Of a stretch of 64,000 bases of DNA, positions 17,491 to 26,774 are shown in pieces. The notes under the pieces were generated by a model, which saw only the letters and a list, made by a program, of their open reading frames with translations, was not told the DNA's origin and ran no database searches. Numbering within the stretch: the first letter of the stretch is position 1; each line of letters starts with the position of its first letter. The position numbers and the translations under genes were made by a program. This DNA comes from Desulfovibrio sp. A2 (GTDB taxonomy: Bacteria > Desulfobacterota > Desulfovibrionia > Desulfovibrionales > Desulfovibrionaceae), in the NCBI RefSeq assembly GCF_000226255.1, contig NZ_AGFG01000029.1:62001-126000 (forward strand), in the 5' to 3' direction.

Positions 17491-17811
17491 ATGCAAATAC
17501 TGATCGTCCTTTCCAGTGCGGACCCGGAAATACGTTGGAACACCTTTCGCTTCGGCAACTTCCTGCTCGAAAAGGGCGAGGAAGTGACCATCTTCCTCAA
17601 CGGCCCGGCGGCAGCCTACGCAACCGGCGACGGCCCCTCGTTCCCCATCCGCGAGCAGGCCCGCCTGTTCACCCTCAGCGAGGGCGTGCTGGCCGCCTGA
17701 GGCAAGTGCCAGGACATCCACGGCGTGGATGCTGACGACACGGTGGCCCGGGGCAACCAGCAGTTCCTGTACGACGAGTTGCTGAAGGCGGACAGGGTGT
17801 TGAACTTCTGA
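17491..17811 (+). CDS. DsrE-family protein, probable selenoprotein with UGA-encoded Sec70
   Basis: Small sulfur-relay-type protein, 106 residues if the UGA at 17698-17700 is read as selenocysteine. The N-terminus (MQILIVLSSADPEIRWNTFRFGNFLLEKGEEVTIFL, quoted in part) is a DsrE/DsrF-like Rossmann-type fold. The frame after UGA continues as GKCQDIHGVDADD...LYDELLKADRVLNF. DsrE homologues commonly have A-C-G-x-C at this spot, so UGA replaces the first cysteine and gives a U-x-x-C redox motif. A 7-bp hairpin begins 14 bases after UGA, as bacterial SECIS elements do. An intrinsic terminator starts 3 bases after the second stop. If UGA were a true stop the product would be a 69-residue fragment lacking its active site. 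Confidence 0.8.
17715..17731 (+). promoter_or_regulatory. SECIS-like hairpin for selenocysteine insertion
   Basis: CATCCAC-GGC-GTGGATG forms a perfect 7-bp stem with a 3-base loop, starting 14 bases downstream of the in-frame UGA. Bacterial SECIS elements lie within the coding region at this distance and are bound by SelB. The tiny apical loop with G residues is compatible with the loosely conserved bacterial consensus. Confidence 0.65.
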
Positions 17812-17814
17812 TGC

Positions 17815-17839
17815 GGCGGGTGCGCCCGCCCGTCTTTTT
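17815..17839 (+). terminator. Intrinsic terminator after the DsrE gene
   Basis: GGCGGG-TGCG-CCCGCC followed by CGTCTTTTT. It begins 3 bases after the stop at 17811, not after the UGA at 17700, which supports the longer reading frame. Confidence 0.7.
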
Positions 17840-18044
17840 CGGCCGCCCCCGCGTGTCCGCCACCCGGCGGCCGCACGCGGGGGCGGCGTTGCGTGCCACA
17901 CGGGCCGTCGAGACCGTCAGCAGACGGGTGCGCCCAGATTTGCCTGCCGTGCCCCATGCGGCAGGTGTGCCCAGGCATGCGGACACGCGTACGGGCAGTC
18001 GGGACCACCGCCGGGGCACGCCCCGCGCGCTCCGCACATGCCCG

Positions 18045-18073
18045 TTGACAGCCGCACGGGCCGGTCATAAGAC
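18045..18073 (+). promoter_or_regulatory. Sigma-70 promoter for the lipoprotein pair
   Basis: TTGACA (18045-18050), 17-base spacer, TAAGAC (18068-18073). The start codon of the first lipoprotein follows at 18115 with GGAGGA ahead of it. Confidence 0.65.
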
Positions 18074-18114
18074 GCGGGTGCGGCCGCCCGGAGCGGCCCC
18101 ATCCGGAGGATTCC

Positions 18115-18966
18115 ATGCCCGTCCATTCCACGGCCCGGCCAGCCCCGCCCACCCGGCGGCCCGCAACGGCCGCCTTGCCGCGCCGTTTCCGCGCCCCGGC
18201 CCTGCTGCGGGGCCTGCCCGTCCTGCTGGCCGCCGCGCTGCTGCTGACCGCCTGCGCCCCGCGCATTACCGACGACGGTGCCAAGGACTATCCCAGCCCG
18301 CAGCCCGAACGCATCTACCCCGGCGCCGCGCCGGTGCGGGTGCTGGACCGCTTTCTGCTGACGTCCTTCGCCCAGCGCCACCCCGACGCCGCGCAACGCG
18401 CGGGCCTCGTCGTGCTGCCCGACGGCCGGGCCGAACCTTCCGGCGATCTCGTCCCACAGGATTACCAGCCGGAATCCTGCGGGCTGGAACTGGCCCTGCG
18501 CCTGAACCTGCGCTCGTTTCCCTCGCTGCTGCTGGGCTTCACCGACGATTCGCGGCGCACCTTCGCCTCGCCTAAGCAGTGGACGGTCAACGCGCTGGAC
18601 CGCACCTCGCTGCACGTTTCCTCGCCGGACCTCATGAACTCGCTGGTGGTCTTCGCCACCTTGGACTGGAACGGCAACGGCGTGCGCGACTGGCTGGTGC
18701 TGCTTACCCAGAAGGCCCCGCACGACGAGGGCTTCTACCTGGGCTACTGGCTGGTGGTGGAAGACCCCGCGCCCAAGGGCCTGTTGCAGGCCCGGCTGCT
18801 TTCGCTGGACGAATACCGGGGCATCGGCGCGCCGGTCACCCGCACCGGCGAAGAGGCGCGCGCCTTTCTCGACAAGCTGCTGCGCGAACAGGTGCTGCCC
18901 GCCTCGCAAGAGGCCGCGCGCAAGGCCGCCGACGAAGCCACCATCAGGGCCATCCTGAAGAAATAG
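18115..18966 (+). CDS. Lipoprotein of unknown function (paralog 1)
   Basis: A 283-residue exported lipoprotein: Arg/Pro-rich N-region, hydrophobic LPVLLAAALLLTAC with lipobox LTAC at about residue 44. Not recognised as a named family. The central part has FATLDWNGNGVRDWLVLLTQ, an EF-hand-like Asp/Asn loop (D-x-N-G-x-G-x-x-D), followed by GYWLVVEDPAPKGLLQARLLSLDEY. The C-terminal 40 residues are charged and helical. The following gene encodes a related protein with the same core, so the two are tandem paralogs and probably work together at the cell envelope. GGAGGATTCC precedes the ATG; the TTGACA/TAAGAC promoter lies 42 bp upstream. Confidence 0.8.
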   Translation: MPVHSTARPAPPTRRPATAALPRRFRAPALLRGLPVLLAAALLLTACAPRITDDGAKDYPSPQPERIYPGAAPVRVLDRFLLTSFAQRHPDAAQRAGLVVLPDGRAEPSGDLVPQDYQPESCGLELALRLNLRSFPSLLLGFTDDSRRTFASPKQWTVNALDRTSLHVSSPDLMNSLVVFATLDWNGNGVRDWLVLLTQKAPHDEGFYLGYWLVVEDPAPKGLLQARLLSLDEYRGIGAPVTRTGEEARAFLDKLLREQVLPASQEAARKAADEATIRAILKK

Positions 18967-19028
18967 CCGGAATCCGTGGCGCACGCCGCGCCCGACACCC
19001 CAAACGCGCCCGCCGGGCACCACCCGCC

Positions 19029-19826
19029 ATGCACCGCACCCGCCTCCACACCGCCCTGCGCCGCGCCCCCGCGCGCGGACGCGCCGTCATAGCCCTTCTC
19101 CTGCTGCTGGCCGTGGCCCTGGTCTCCGGCTGCGCGCTGCAACCCGTGGAGGTGGTGCGGCCCGACGTGTTCCGCAACTACGCCATCTACCTGCGCGACG
19201 AGATGGTGCGTCGCAACATCCTGGACGCCGAGGGCAACTACATGGAGGCGGCCATCCGCGACAACCGCGACTACCGCCCCGCCTCGTATGGCGAGGAACT
19301 GTACCGCCGCCTGTCCACGCGGTTTCGTTCGGCGGAGGCACGCAACGGCCTCGCGGGCGAAACCTTCGCGGACGGCGCGACCGCGGATACCAACGTGCGC
19401 ATCGGCAAGGTGGGGTTTGCCCTGGGCCAGGGCATGGACGTGATTTCCGTGTCGCTCACGGCCATCACCGATTGGAACGGCGACGGCGTGAACGATTGGC
19501 TGGTGACCTGCACGGTGACCCCGCTGTTCGGCAACGGGCCGCGCGAATACTACCTGGCGGTGGAAAACGTGGGGCCCGAGGGCGTGCTGAAGCCCACCCT
19601 GCTGGCCATCCGCGACTGCGCCAACAACGAATGCACCGTGCTGGTGGGCAAGGCGCGCACCAAGGCGCTGGGCTTCGACCCCGACCGCAGCACCGACAAG
19701 GCCCCGGCCAACTTCGTGGAATCGCAGCCGGGCCAGCAGATCGTGCTGCCGCCCAACACCCCCGCCCCGGCGGGCGCCCCCGGCGCGGCCGGCCCCCGGG
19801 TGCAGGAGCAGTCGCTGTCGAAGTAG
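19029..19826 (+). CDS. Lipoprotein of unknown function (paralog 2)
   Basis: A 265-residue lipoprotein: LLLLLAVALVSGC with lipobox near residue 36. It shares with the preceding gene the segment ITDWNGDGVNDWLVTCTV...EYYLAVENVGPEGVLKPTLLAI, again an Asp/Asn loop typical of Ca2+ binding, and ends in a Pro/Ala-rich tail. The first ~100 residues (YAIYLRDEMVRRNILDAEGNYMEAAIRDNRDYR) have no counterpart in paralog 1. The start ATG has only a weak ribosome-binding site; it lies 62 bp after paralog 1 and is most likely co-transcribed with it. Function unknown. Confidence 0.78.
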   Translation: MHRTRLHTALRRAPARGRAVIALLLLLAVALVSGCALQPVEVVRPDVFRNYAIYLRDEMVRRNILDAEGNYMEAAIRDNRDYRPASYGEELYRRLSTRFRSAEARNGLAGETFADGATADTNVRIGKVGFALGQGMDVISVSLTAITDWNGDGVNDWLVTCTVTPLFGNGPREYYLAVENVGPEGVLKPTLLAIRDCANNECTVLVGKARTKALGFDPDRSTDKAPANFVESQPGQQIVLPPNTPAPAGAPGAAGPRVQEQSLSK

Positions 19827-19926
19827 ACGACGCCCTGCCCGGCAGCCTCCCGCAGGATTATATCTCTTTCCTTATGCCCCGCGCCGGTCTCCCGGCGCGG
19901 GTGGCTGGTGCGGACAGGATGCGGAG

Positions 19927-20050
19927 AAATTACGAGTTTTGCCCGCCGGACAAGGCGGATCGACACTTTTGAGCGCAACGTACTTTTGTACGTGAGCATC
20001 AAAAGTGTCGATCCAACGCAGCCCGGCGGCAAAAGGCGGATTTTTCCGAC
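19927..20050. repeat. Long palindromic intergenic element, MITE-like
   Basis: Nested inverted repeats about 120 bp long between convergent genes. A perfect 16-bp arm GGATCGACACTTTTGA (19957-19972) pairs with TCAAAAGTGTCGATCC (19999-20014). Inside is ACGTAC-TTTT-GTACGT (19978-19993). Outside, TTTTGCCCGCCGG (19937-19949) pairs imperfectly with CCCGGCGGCAAAA (20022-20034). No open frame crosses it. It could be a non-autonomous mobile element, a REP-type repeat or a bidirectional RNA structure. Confidence 0.75.
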
Positions 20051-20110
20051 AGGCTGTCCGCGTGCCCCGCAAGCTGCCCGTCGCAGTGCCAGCTTCAGCT
20101 CAAACCGCAG

Positions 20111-20527
20111 TCAGCCCCGTCTGATGTTGTACACCCCCCGCCCCTCGGCCACATGCCTGTCCGGCCGGTCGGCGGACCAGATGACCACCTGCGCGTTGCC
20201 CACCCGGTTGCCCAGCAGCTTCACCGTGGCCTCGGCATACAGGTCGCAGGCGGACGCGGGCCGCAGATAGTCGATCACCAAGTCGATGGTGGCGATGCGG
20301 TCGTCGATGCGGCATTTGGTCCACACCGCGAACCCCGCGCACACGTCGGCCAGCGACGAAATCACCCCGCCATGCAGGGCAGGCCGCCGCGCATCGCCGA
20401 TGAGTTCCTCGCGGAACGGAATGAACAGCTTCACCCGGCCCGCCTCCATCTCCGCCACCCTGATGCCCAGCAGCTTCTGGAACGGCAGCCCGTTTTCCAC
20501 CAGGTCGGCCAGCGCCTTGAAATCCAT
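20111..20527 (-). CDS. PaaI-family hotdog thioesterase
   Basis: A 138-residue acyl-CoA thioesterase-like protein of the PaaI/YdiI group. The active-site region RRPALHGGVISSLADVCAGFAVW has the conserved H-G-G and the following acidic residue on the hotdog helix (D in SLADVC). Downstream ATIDLVIDYLRPA is the typical second strand pair. Such enzymes form dimers or tetramers and hydrolyse aryl- or hydroxyphenylacetyl-CoA; the substrate here is unknown. AGGAGAGG precedes ATG 20527. Divergent from the tRNA-editing gene, sharing a 168-bp spacer. Confidence 0.88.
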   Translation of the reverse strand: MDFKALADLVENGLPFQKLLGIRVAEMEAGRVKLFIPFREELIGDARRPALHGGVISSLADVCAGFAVWTKCRIDDRIATIDLVIDYLRPASACDLYAEATVKLLGNRVGNAQVVIWSADRPDRHVAEGRGVYNIRRG

Positions 20528-20695
20528 GCAACCTCTCCTGTATCTTCGCCCGGCGCACCGGCCGGTTCATGGGGAATGCCACGACGCGAGAGCGGCCACT
20601 GCCGCCACGGCGAGCACGACACACACCTACTCCAAGCCCGGCCCGAACGCCACCCGCGCCAACGCCAGCCAGACGCCACACCCACGGAGACACTC

Positions 20696-21142
20696 ATGAG
20701 CAAGGACGAAGCCCCCCGCATGCACACCGCCGAACACGTCCTGAACGGCGTGATGGTGGCCCGCTACGGGTGCGGGCGCTGCTTCAGCGCCCATATCAAC
20801 CCCAAGAAATCCAAGTGCGACTATAATTTCGACCGCCCCTTCGACGATGCGGACGCCCGCGCCGTGGAGGCGGAGGTGAACCGCGTGCTGTCCGGCAACC
20901 TTCCGGTCACCGCCGTGGACATGGATCGTGCCGAGGCCGCCGGCAGCTTCGACCTGGGCCGCCTGCCCGACGACGCGGGTGACACCCTGCGCATCGTGCG
21001 CGTGGGCGAATTCGACGCCTGCCCTTGCAGCGGCGCACACGTGGACAACACATCGGAAGTGGGCTCGTTCCGGATCATCTCGCACGATGTCGAGAACGGC
21101 GTGCTGCGGGTGCGCTTCAAGCTGGACGCCCCGGCGGCGTAG
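20696..21142 (+). CDS. Stand-alone alanyl-tRNA editing-like (SAD) domain protein
   Basis: A 148-residue cytoplasmic protein with the threonyl/alanyl-tRNA synthetase second additional domain. The zinc-ligand motif HTAEHVLNGVM (HxxxH) is at residues 10-14, and CPCSGAHVDNTSEVGSF carries the conserved Cys and His ligands. AlaX-type proteins deacylate mischarged Ser- or Gly-tRNAAla in trans. The cysteine-rich insert RYGCGRCFSAHINPKKSKCDY is unusual and might bind a further metal. Start at 20696 with GGAG 7 bases upstream. Confidence 0.85.
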   Translation: MSKDEAPRMHTAEHVLNGVMVARYGCGRCFSAHINPKKSKCDYNFDRPFDDADARAVEAEVNRVLSGNLPVTAVDMDRAEAAGSFDLGRLPDDAGDTLRIVRVGEFDACPCSGAHVDNTSEVGSFRIISHDVENGVLRVRFKLDAPAA

Positions 21143-21201
21143 CCCGATAGCCCGACCCGGCGGGAATGTCTGCGCGCCCTCGCGCGTCCCTCCGCTTTCT
21201 T

Positions 21202-21214
21202 CCCCCCCCCCCCC
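21202..21214 (+). repeat. Homopolymeric C tract
   Basis: Thirteen consecutive C residues in the intergenic region about 95 bp upstream of the htpG promoter. Tracts of this length slip during replication, but here it is outside any gene or core promoter. Confidence 0.85.
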
Positions 21215-21310
21215 GCCTTTCCCGCCACGGGCCGTCCGCACGACAGCGGTCGGCCCGTGGCGCTTTGCACGCCCGGTATCCACCGCCCGCCCGGCATCGC
21301 CCCCGCCGTC

Positions 21311-21338
21311 TTGACACGCGCCGCACCGGCACTATCTG
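21311..21338 (+). promoter_or_regulatory. htpG promoter candidate
   Basis: TTGACA (21311-21316), 16-base spacer, TATCTG (21333-21338), 127 bp before the htpG start. No CIRCE element was found. A small dyad around AATTGTACAACATT lies in the leader near 21373-21386. Confidence 0.6.
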
Positions 21339-21464
21339 CACAGGGGAATTTTCCGGCCGCAACGGCACGGAACAATTGTACAACATTCGGGCACGCCCAG
21401 CCGCGCCAGACACGCCGGACGTGCCCTTCCCAATCACCAGACCACGCCTTCACAGGAGGACACG

Positions 21465-23465
21465 ATGACCGCCGCCGCGCACGAGACCCATGAATTCCGC
21501 ACCGAGGTGCAGAAACTGCTGCACATCATCACCCACTCGCTGTACACCAACCGCGAAATTTTCCTGCGCGAACTGGTCTCCAACGCTTCCGACGCCCTGG
21601 ACAAGCTGCGCTTCTTCCAGAGCCGGGGCGATGCCGTGACCGCGCCCGACCTGCCGCTGGACATCACCATCACCGTGGACAAGGACGCCCGCATCCTGCG
21701 CATCGCCGACACGGGCGTGGGCATGACCCGGCAGGAACTCATCGACAACCTGGGCACCATCGCCCGTTCCGGTTCGGAACGGTTCATGGCCGAGCACGGT
21801 CTGAACAACGGGGCCAAAGCCGAGGGTTCCGACACCGTAGAAGCCGCCGAGGGCGAGGCCGCCTCCCCGTCCTCCTCCGCGCCGGGCGCGCCCACCGACG
21901 CCGCGTCCATCATTGGCCGCTTCGGCGTGGGCTTCTATTCGGTGTTCATGGTGGCGGACAAGGTGCGCGTCACCTCGCGCTCGTGCCAGCCCGGCGCTAC
22001 CGCCCACGTCTGGGAATCGGATGGTTCCGGCTCGTTCAGCGTGGCCGAGGTCGAGGCCGAGGGTGATGCCCACGCCCCGGCGCGCGGCACGGTCATCGAG
22101 GCGCACATCAAGGACGACGCGGCGGAATTCCTGGAACGCCACCGCCTGGAAGCCATCGTGCGCACCCACTCCAACTTCCTGCCCTTCCCCATCATGGTGG
22201 AGGGCGAACGGGTAAACACCACCCCGGCCCTGTGGCGCGAACCGAAGTTCTCGGTCACCCCGCAGCAGTACGAGGACTTCTACAAGTACCTCACCTTCGA
22301 CAGCGCCGCCCCGCTGGAGACCATCCACGTTTCCGTGGACGCGCCGGTACAGTTCACCGCGCTCATGTTCGTGCCGCCGCGCGGGCAGGAGCTGTTCGGC
22401 ATGGGCCGCGACCGCTGGGGCCTCGACCTGTACGTGCGCCGGGTGCTCATCCAGCGCGAGAACAAGGACCTGCTGCCGGAATACCTCAGCTTCGTGAAGG
22501 GCGTGGTGGACACGGAAGACCTGCCCCTGAACATCTCGCGCGAGACGCTGCAAGAGAACGTGGTCATCCGCAAGATCGGCCAGACGGTGACGAAGCAGGT
22601 GCTCGGCCATCTGGAAAAGCTGGCCGCGTCCGACGCGGACAGGTACGCCGAATTCTGGCGCGGGCACGGCAAGGTGTTCAAGCTGGGCCACACCGACTGG
22701 GCCAACCGCGAGAAGTTCGCGAACCTGCTGCGCTGCAACACCTCGCACCATGACGACGCCAAGGGGCTCTCGTCGCTGGACGACTACATCGGTCGCGCGC
22801 GTGAAGGCCAGAAGGACATCTGGTACATCTCCGCGCCCAACCGCGAGGCCGCGCGGCTGAACCCGCACCTGGAAATCTTCCGCAAGAAGGGACTGGAAGT
22901 GCTGTTCCTGTACGAGCCCATCGACGAATTCGTCATGGACGCGCTGGGCAACTACAAGGACTTCGCCCTGAAGGCCGTGGAACACGCCGACGCGGCCACC
23001 CTGGACGCCTTCCCCACCGTGGAGGAACGCAAGGAACCGGAACCGCTGGCCGAAACCGACACCCCCGCCTTCGACGCGCTGCTGGCCCGCATGAAGGACC
23101 TGCTGGGCGACAAGGTGACCGAGGTGCGCGTGTCGCACCGCCTGTCCGACAGCCCGGCCTGCCTGGTCAGCCCCGACGGCTCGGTGACCTCGTCCATGGA
23201 AAAGCTGCTGAAAGTCATGCAGCGCGACGAAACCATCCCCAAAAAGGTGCTGGAGGTAAACCGCGACCACCCCATCCTGCGCAACCTGCTGCGCATCCAC
23301 AAGGCCGACCCGGCCGACCCCATGGTGGAAAGCGCCACCCTGCAACTGTTCGAGGCCAGCCTGCTGCTGGAAGGCTACCTGGCCGACCCGCACGCGCTGG
23401 TGGGCCGCCTGTACGGCCTGCTGGAACAGGCGGGCGGCTGGTACGCGGAGGTCAAGAAGCTGTAG
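21465..23465 (+). CDS. htpG: Molecular chaperone HtpG (Hsp90)
   Basis: Cytosolic ATP-dependent chaperone of 666 residues. The GHKL ATPase domain shows [29 protein letters not shown], and [13 protein letters not shown]. Between [16 protein letters not shown] and the lid motif there is an extra Ala/Ser/Pro/Glu-rich segment (~residues 120-146) absent from E. coli HtpG. The middle domain includes [17 protein letters not shown], with the conserved catalytic arginine region, and the C-terminal dimerisation domain ends [26 protein letters not shown] lies ahead of the ATG. Single gene with its own promoter and terminator. Confidence 0.96.
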
Positions 23466-23494
23466 GCCGCAATGGCGGGACATGCATGATGCTG

Positions 23495-23525
23495 CGGGCG
23501 GGGGGCGAACCCCCTCGCCCGTTTT
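23495..23525 (+). terminator. htpG terminator
   Basis: CGGGCGGGGGG-CGAA-CCCCCTCGCCCG stem with one mismatch region, followed by TTTT, 30 bp after the htpG stop. Confidence 0.75.
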
Positions 23526-23959
23526 CGTTCGCGGGGCGCTTGGACATGGCAGCACCCGCTGCTCTTGCCCTTACCCGTCAGTTTTCGTGCTCCTCCGGCC
23601 TCCCCCATCCCCCGTCAACTTCGCCATTTTCCCGTTTCCCGTCCTTCCCGCCTGTTCGCATTTTACAATATTCGCACAGCAACACCCCTCTCCCGCTTTG
23701 ACACTACCTCCAAAAATGTGAACGATGCTCCCGTGGGCGGCACCCCGGACTTCAGGACGAACACACCGCGCCGCCCGCTCCGTACGCCCGTATCGCCGGG
23801 CGTACGTGGCGTGAGGGCCGCAACCCGCCGGTCCCGCGCCCGCACCGCGCCGGATCGATGGGGAACCGCGCGCGGCCGCCGGACAAGGGTCACCATGCCC
23901 GCATCCGGAACATGCTCACTGTGCAGCGTCCAGGGACCACAAGGGATCAAGGTGCGGTC
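23526..23959. other. Intergenic region upstream of chemoreceptor gene
   Basis: About 430 bases without a supported gene. The centre (23650-23730) is AT-richer and contains a TTGACA at 23698 with no good -10 at normal spacing. No sigma-28 type promoter was seen. Confidence 0.45.
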
Positions 23960-26692
23960 ATGACCCTCAAACGGCAGTTGCTTCTGGGGTTTCTTTCGGT
24001 ATTGGCGGCCAGCGGCTTCGGCATCGCGGCCACCCTGTGGTGGGTGGGTGCGGACGGCATGCACGAGGTGGGGCGCACCAGCGCCGCCGCCATGCAAGAG
24101 CGCGCCCAAGGCCAGTTGGCCACCCTGCGCGGCGTGAAATCGGCCCAGGTGGCCGACCTGATGGAACTGGTGGCCGACCAGCTTGCGGTGTACGCCAGTG
24201 ACCGCACCGCCATCGACGCCAGCCTCGCCTTCGCCTACGACGCGGACCTGGTGCGCCATGAATCGGAAACCCCGCAAGAGGCGCTGGCCGCCCTGCGCCC
24301 GGCCCTGGCCGAGGCAATGGCGGGCCCGGCCTTCCTGAAATGGAACGCCTTTGCCCGGTACGGCGCGGTAGCGCCCGGCTACACGCCGCGCCCGGCGGCC
24401 GACTACGTGCCCGCCGACCCCAACGCCCAACTGCTGTGGGAGCACTACATCCGCCGCAATCCGGCCGCGCCCGGCGAACGCCAGAAGCTGGACGAGCCCG
24501 CCGACCTCATCTGCGGCTACGTGGACAACCATCTGAAATTCCACCCTGCCTTCCGCGACTTCGCCGAGCGGTTCGGTTATGCCGACGTGCTGTTGCTGGC
24601 CCCGGAAAGCGGGCGGGTACTCTATTCGGTGCGCAAGAACCCCGATTTCGCCCAACGCGTCACCGACGGCCCCTTCTCCAGGACCGGCCTCGCCGCCGTG
24701 TTCCGCCTGACGGACGCGGCGGGCAAGGCGGGCCGCGCGGGCGAGGTGGCCCACGCCGACTTCGCCCCCTACGAACCGGCGGGCAACGCGCCGCGCGCCT
24801 TCGTGGCCGCGCCGGTGTTCGATGGCGGCAAGTACGTGGCCGTGCTGGCCTTCAGCCTGCCCGTGGCCAAGCTGAACGGGCTGATGTTGTCCGGCGGCCG
24901 GTTCGAGGCGTTCGGCCTTGGCAAGACCGGCGAAACCTATCTGGTGGGTCCGGACGGCCTGCTGCGCACCTCGCTGCGCACCTCGCCCGACGAACTGGAC
25001 GTGCTGCGCGACAAGGTGAGCACCGACGCCGTGCGCTCCGCGCTGGAGGGCAACACCGGCCAGGCCCTGACCAACGATTCGCGCGGCCGCGCCGTGCTGG
25101 CCGCATGGCAGCCAGTGCAGGTGCTGGGCGCACGCTGGGCCTTGGTGGCCCAGATGGAATCGGCCGAGGCCCTGGCCGCCAGCGCCGAGGTGGAGCGCAT
25201 GACCAGCGCCACTGGCACCCGCATGGCCGGGGCCGCCGTGGTGGCGCTGGGCGTGTTCCTGGCCGCCGCCTGTGCCGTGGCCTTCCGCATCGTGGCGCGC
25301 ATCATGACCCCCATCGACCGCCTGGGCAGCTACGCGGAGGCCGTGGCGGGGGGCGACTTCAACGCGGCCATCGACGGCAGCTTTCCGGCGGAACTGGACG
25401 CCCTGCGCGGCTCCATCCGCAACATGGTGACCCGGCTGAAAGACCGCCTGGGCTTCGCGCAGGGCATCCTGGACTCCATTTCCAGCACCTTCCCGTGCAT
25501 GACCCTGGACAACGCCGGGCGCATCACCTTCGTGGGGCAGATCCTGCTGGACCTTGCGGGCAAGCCCGGCAAGCCCGCCGCTTACCACGGCCAGAGGGTG
25601 GGCGAATTCTTCTTTGGCGACGCCAGCCGCCGCACCCGCTCGGACGAGGCGCTGGAAACCCGCACCCGGGTGGAAGGCGAAATGACCGTGGCCGGAGAAG
25701 GGGGCCAACACATCCTTCAGGTCAACGCCAACCCCGTGTTCGACCTGGACGGCAACCAGACCGGGGCCTTCACCCTGTATTTCGACCTGACCACCATCCG
25801 GCGGCAAGAGGCGGACATCCGCGCCAAGAACGAGAAGATCGCCGCCGTGGCCGCGCAGGCCGTGGGCATTGCCCGCGAGGTGGCGGCATCCGCCGGGGTG
25901 CTGGCCGCCCAGGTGGAGGACGCGGCGGGCGGGGCGCGCATGCAGTCGGCCCGCGCCACCGAAACCGCCGCCGCCATGGACGAGATGAACGCCGCCTCCA
26001 CCGACGTGGCCCGCAATGCGGCCGAAGCCGCAGAAAGCGCGGCCGAGGCGCGCACCCGCGCCGCCGAGGGGGCCGGGTCGGTCACCCGGCTGGTGGACGC
26101 CATCACCGCCATCCGCGCGCAGACCGAGGCACTGGAATCGTTCATGGGCGACCTTGGCCAGCGCACCGACGCGGTGGGCAACGTGCTGGGCGTCATCAGC
26201 GACATCGCCGACCAGACCAACCTGCTGGCGCTGAACGCCGCCATCGAGGCGGCCCGCGCCGGAGACGCCGGGCGCGGCTTTGCCGTCGTCGCCGACGAGG
26301 TGCGCAAGCTGGCCGAAAAGACCATGCAGGCCACCCACGAGGTGGGCGGAGCCATCCGGGCCATTCAGGAAGGGGCCGCGCGGTCCATCGACGGTGCCCG
26401 CCAGGCGGGCGAGGCGGTGCGCGAATCCGTGGGGCTGGCCCGCGAATCGGGCGACACACTGGACCGCATCGTGACCATCGTCACCGGCACGGCGGACCGG
26501 GTAGGCTCCATCGCCACCGCCGCCGAGCAGCAGTCCGCCGCCAGCGAGCAGGTGGGCCGCGCCGTGGGCGAGGTGAACCAGGTGGCCGCGCGCACGGCCG
26601 AAGGCATGGAACGGGCCGAAACGGCCATTTCCGGCCTTGCCGCGCAGGCCGAGGAGTTGCAACGGCTTATCTCCGCCCTGCGCGAGGGATGA
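23960..26692 (+). CDS. Methyl-accepting chemotaxis protein with periplasmic sensor and PAS domain
   Basis: Chemoreceptor of 910 residues. Order: TM1 (residues ~7-27), a periplasmic ligand domain of ~390 residues of Cache type (LHFAYDADL..., [19 protein letters not shown]), TM2 ([20 protein letters not shown]), HAMP ([19 protein letters not shown]), a PAS domain with [18 protein letters not shown] and [13 protein letters not shown], then the signalling coiled coil. Its hairpin tip is intact: [26 protein letters not shown]. It signals through CheW/CheA to the flagellar motor. The ligand is unknown. Start ATG 23960 has AAGG 7 bases upstream. Terminator follows the stop closely. Confidence 0.93.
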   Translation: MTLKRQLLLGFLSVLAASGFGIAATLWWVGADGMHEVGRTSAAAMQERAQGQLATLRGVKSAQVADLMELVADQLAVYASDRTAIDASLAFAYDADLVRHESETPQEALAALRPALAEAMAGPAFLKWNAFARYGAVAPGYTPRPAADYVPADPNAQLLWEHYIRRNPAAPGERQKLDEPADLICGYVDNHLKFHPAFRDFAERFGYADVLLLAPESGRVLYSVRKNPDFAQRVTDGPFSRTGLAAVFRLTDAAGKAGRAGEVAHADFAPYEPAGNAPRAFVAAPVFDGGKYVAVLAFSLPVAKLNGLMLSGGRFEAFGLGKTGETYLVGPDGLLRTSLRTSPDELDVLRDKVSTDAVRSALEGNTGQALTNDSRGRAVLAAWQPVQVLGARWALVAQMESAEALAASAEVERMTSATGTRMAGAAVVALGVFLAAACAVAFRIVARIMTPIDRLGSYAEAVAGGDFNAAIDGSFPAELDALRGSIRNMVTRLKDRLGFAQGILDSISSTFPCMTLDNAGRITFVGQILLDLAGKPGKPAAYHGQRVGEFFFGDASRRTRSDEALETRTRVEGEMTVAGEGGQHILQVNANPVFDLDGNQTGAFTLYFDLTTIRRQEADIRAKNEKIAAVAAQAVGIAREVAASAGVLAAQVEDAAGGARMQSARATETAAAMDEMNAASTDVARNAAEAAESAAEARTRAAEGAGSVTRLVDAITAIRAQTEALESFMGDLGQRTDAVGNVLGVISDIADQTNLLALNAAIEAARAGDAGRGFAVVADEVRKLAEKTMQATHEVGGAIRAIQEGAARSIDGARQAGEAVRESVGLARESGDTLDRIVTIVTGTADRVGSIATAAEQQSAASEQVGRAVGEVNQVAARTAEGMERAETAISGLAAQAEELQRLISALREG

Positions 26693-26720
26693 CCCTCGCG
26701 CGCCATGCGACTGCAAGACA

Positions 26721-26760
26721 AACGCCCCCGCGAAGGACTCCTTCGCGGGGGCGTTCTTTT
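26721..26760 (+). terminator. Intrinsic terminator, 17-bp stem
   Basis: AACGCCCCCGCGAAGGA / TCCTTCGCGGGGGCGTT followed by CTTTT. It ends the chemoreceptor transcript and lies 15 bp from the convergent antiporter gene's stop, so it probably works for both. Confidence 0.85.
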
Positions 26761-26774
26761 CGGAAAAACCAGGA

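Noticed and set aside
17491..17700. DsrE-like gene as a 69-residue complete protein or a nonsense pseudogene
   Set aside because: The frame beyond UGA keeps family-like sequence, a SECIS-like hairpin is in the right place, and the terminator follows the second stop.
21143..21464. CIRCE or sigma-32 control site upstream of htpG
   Set aside because: No TTAGCACTC-N9-GAGTGCTAA dyad and no convincing CTTGAA/CCCCAT pair; a sigma-70-like TTGACA/TATCTG is the better call.
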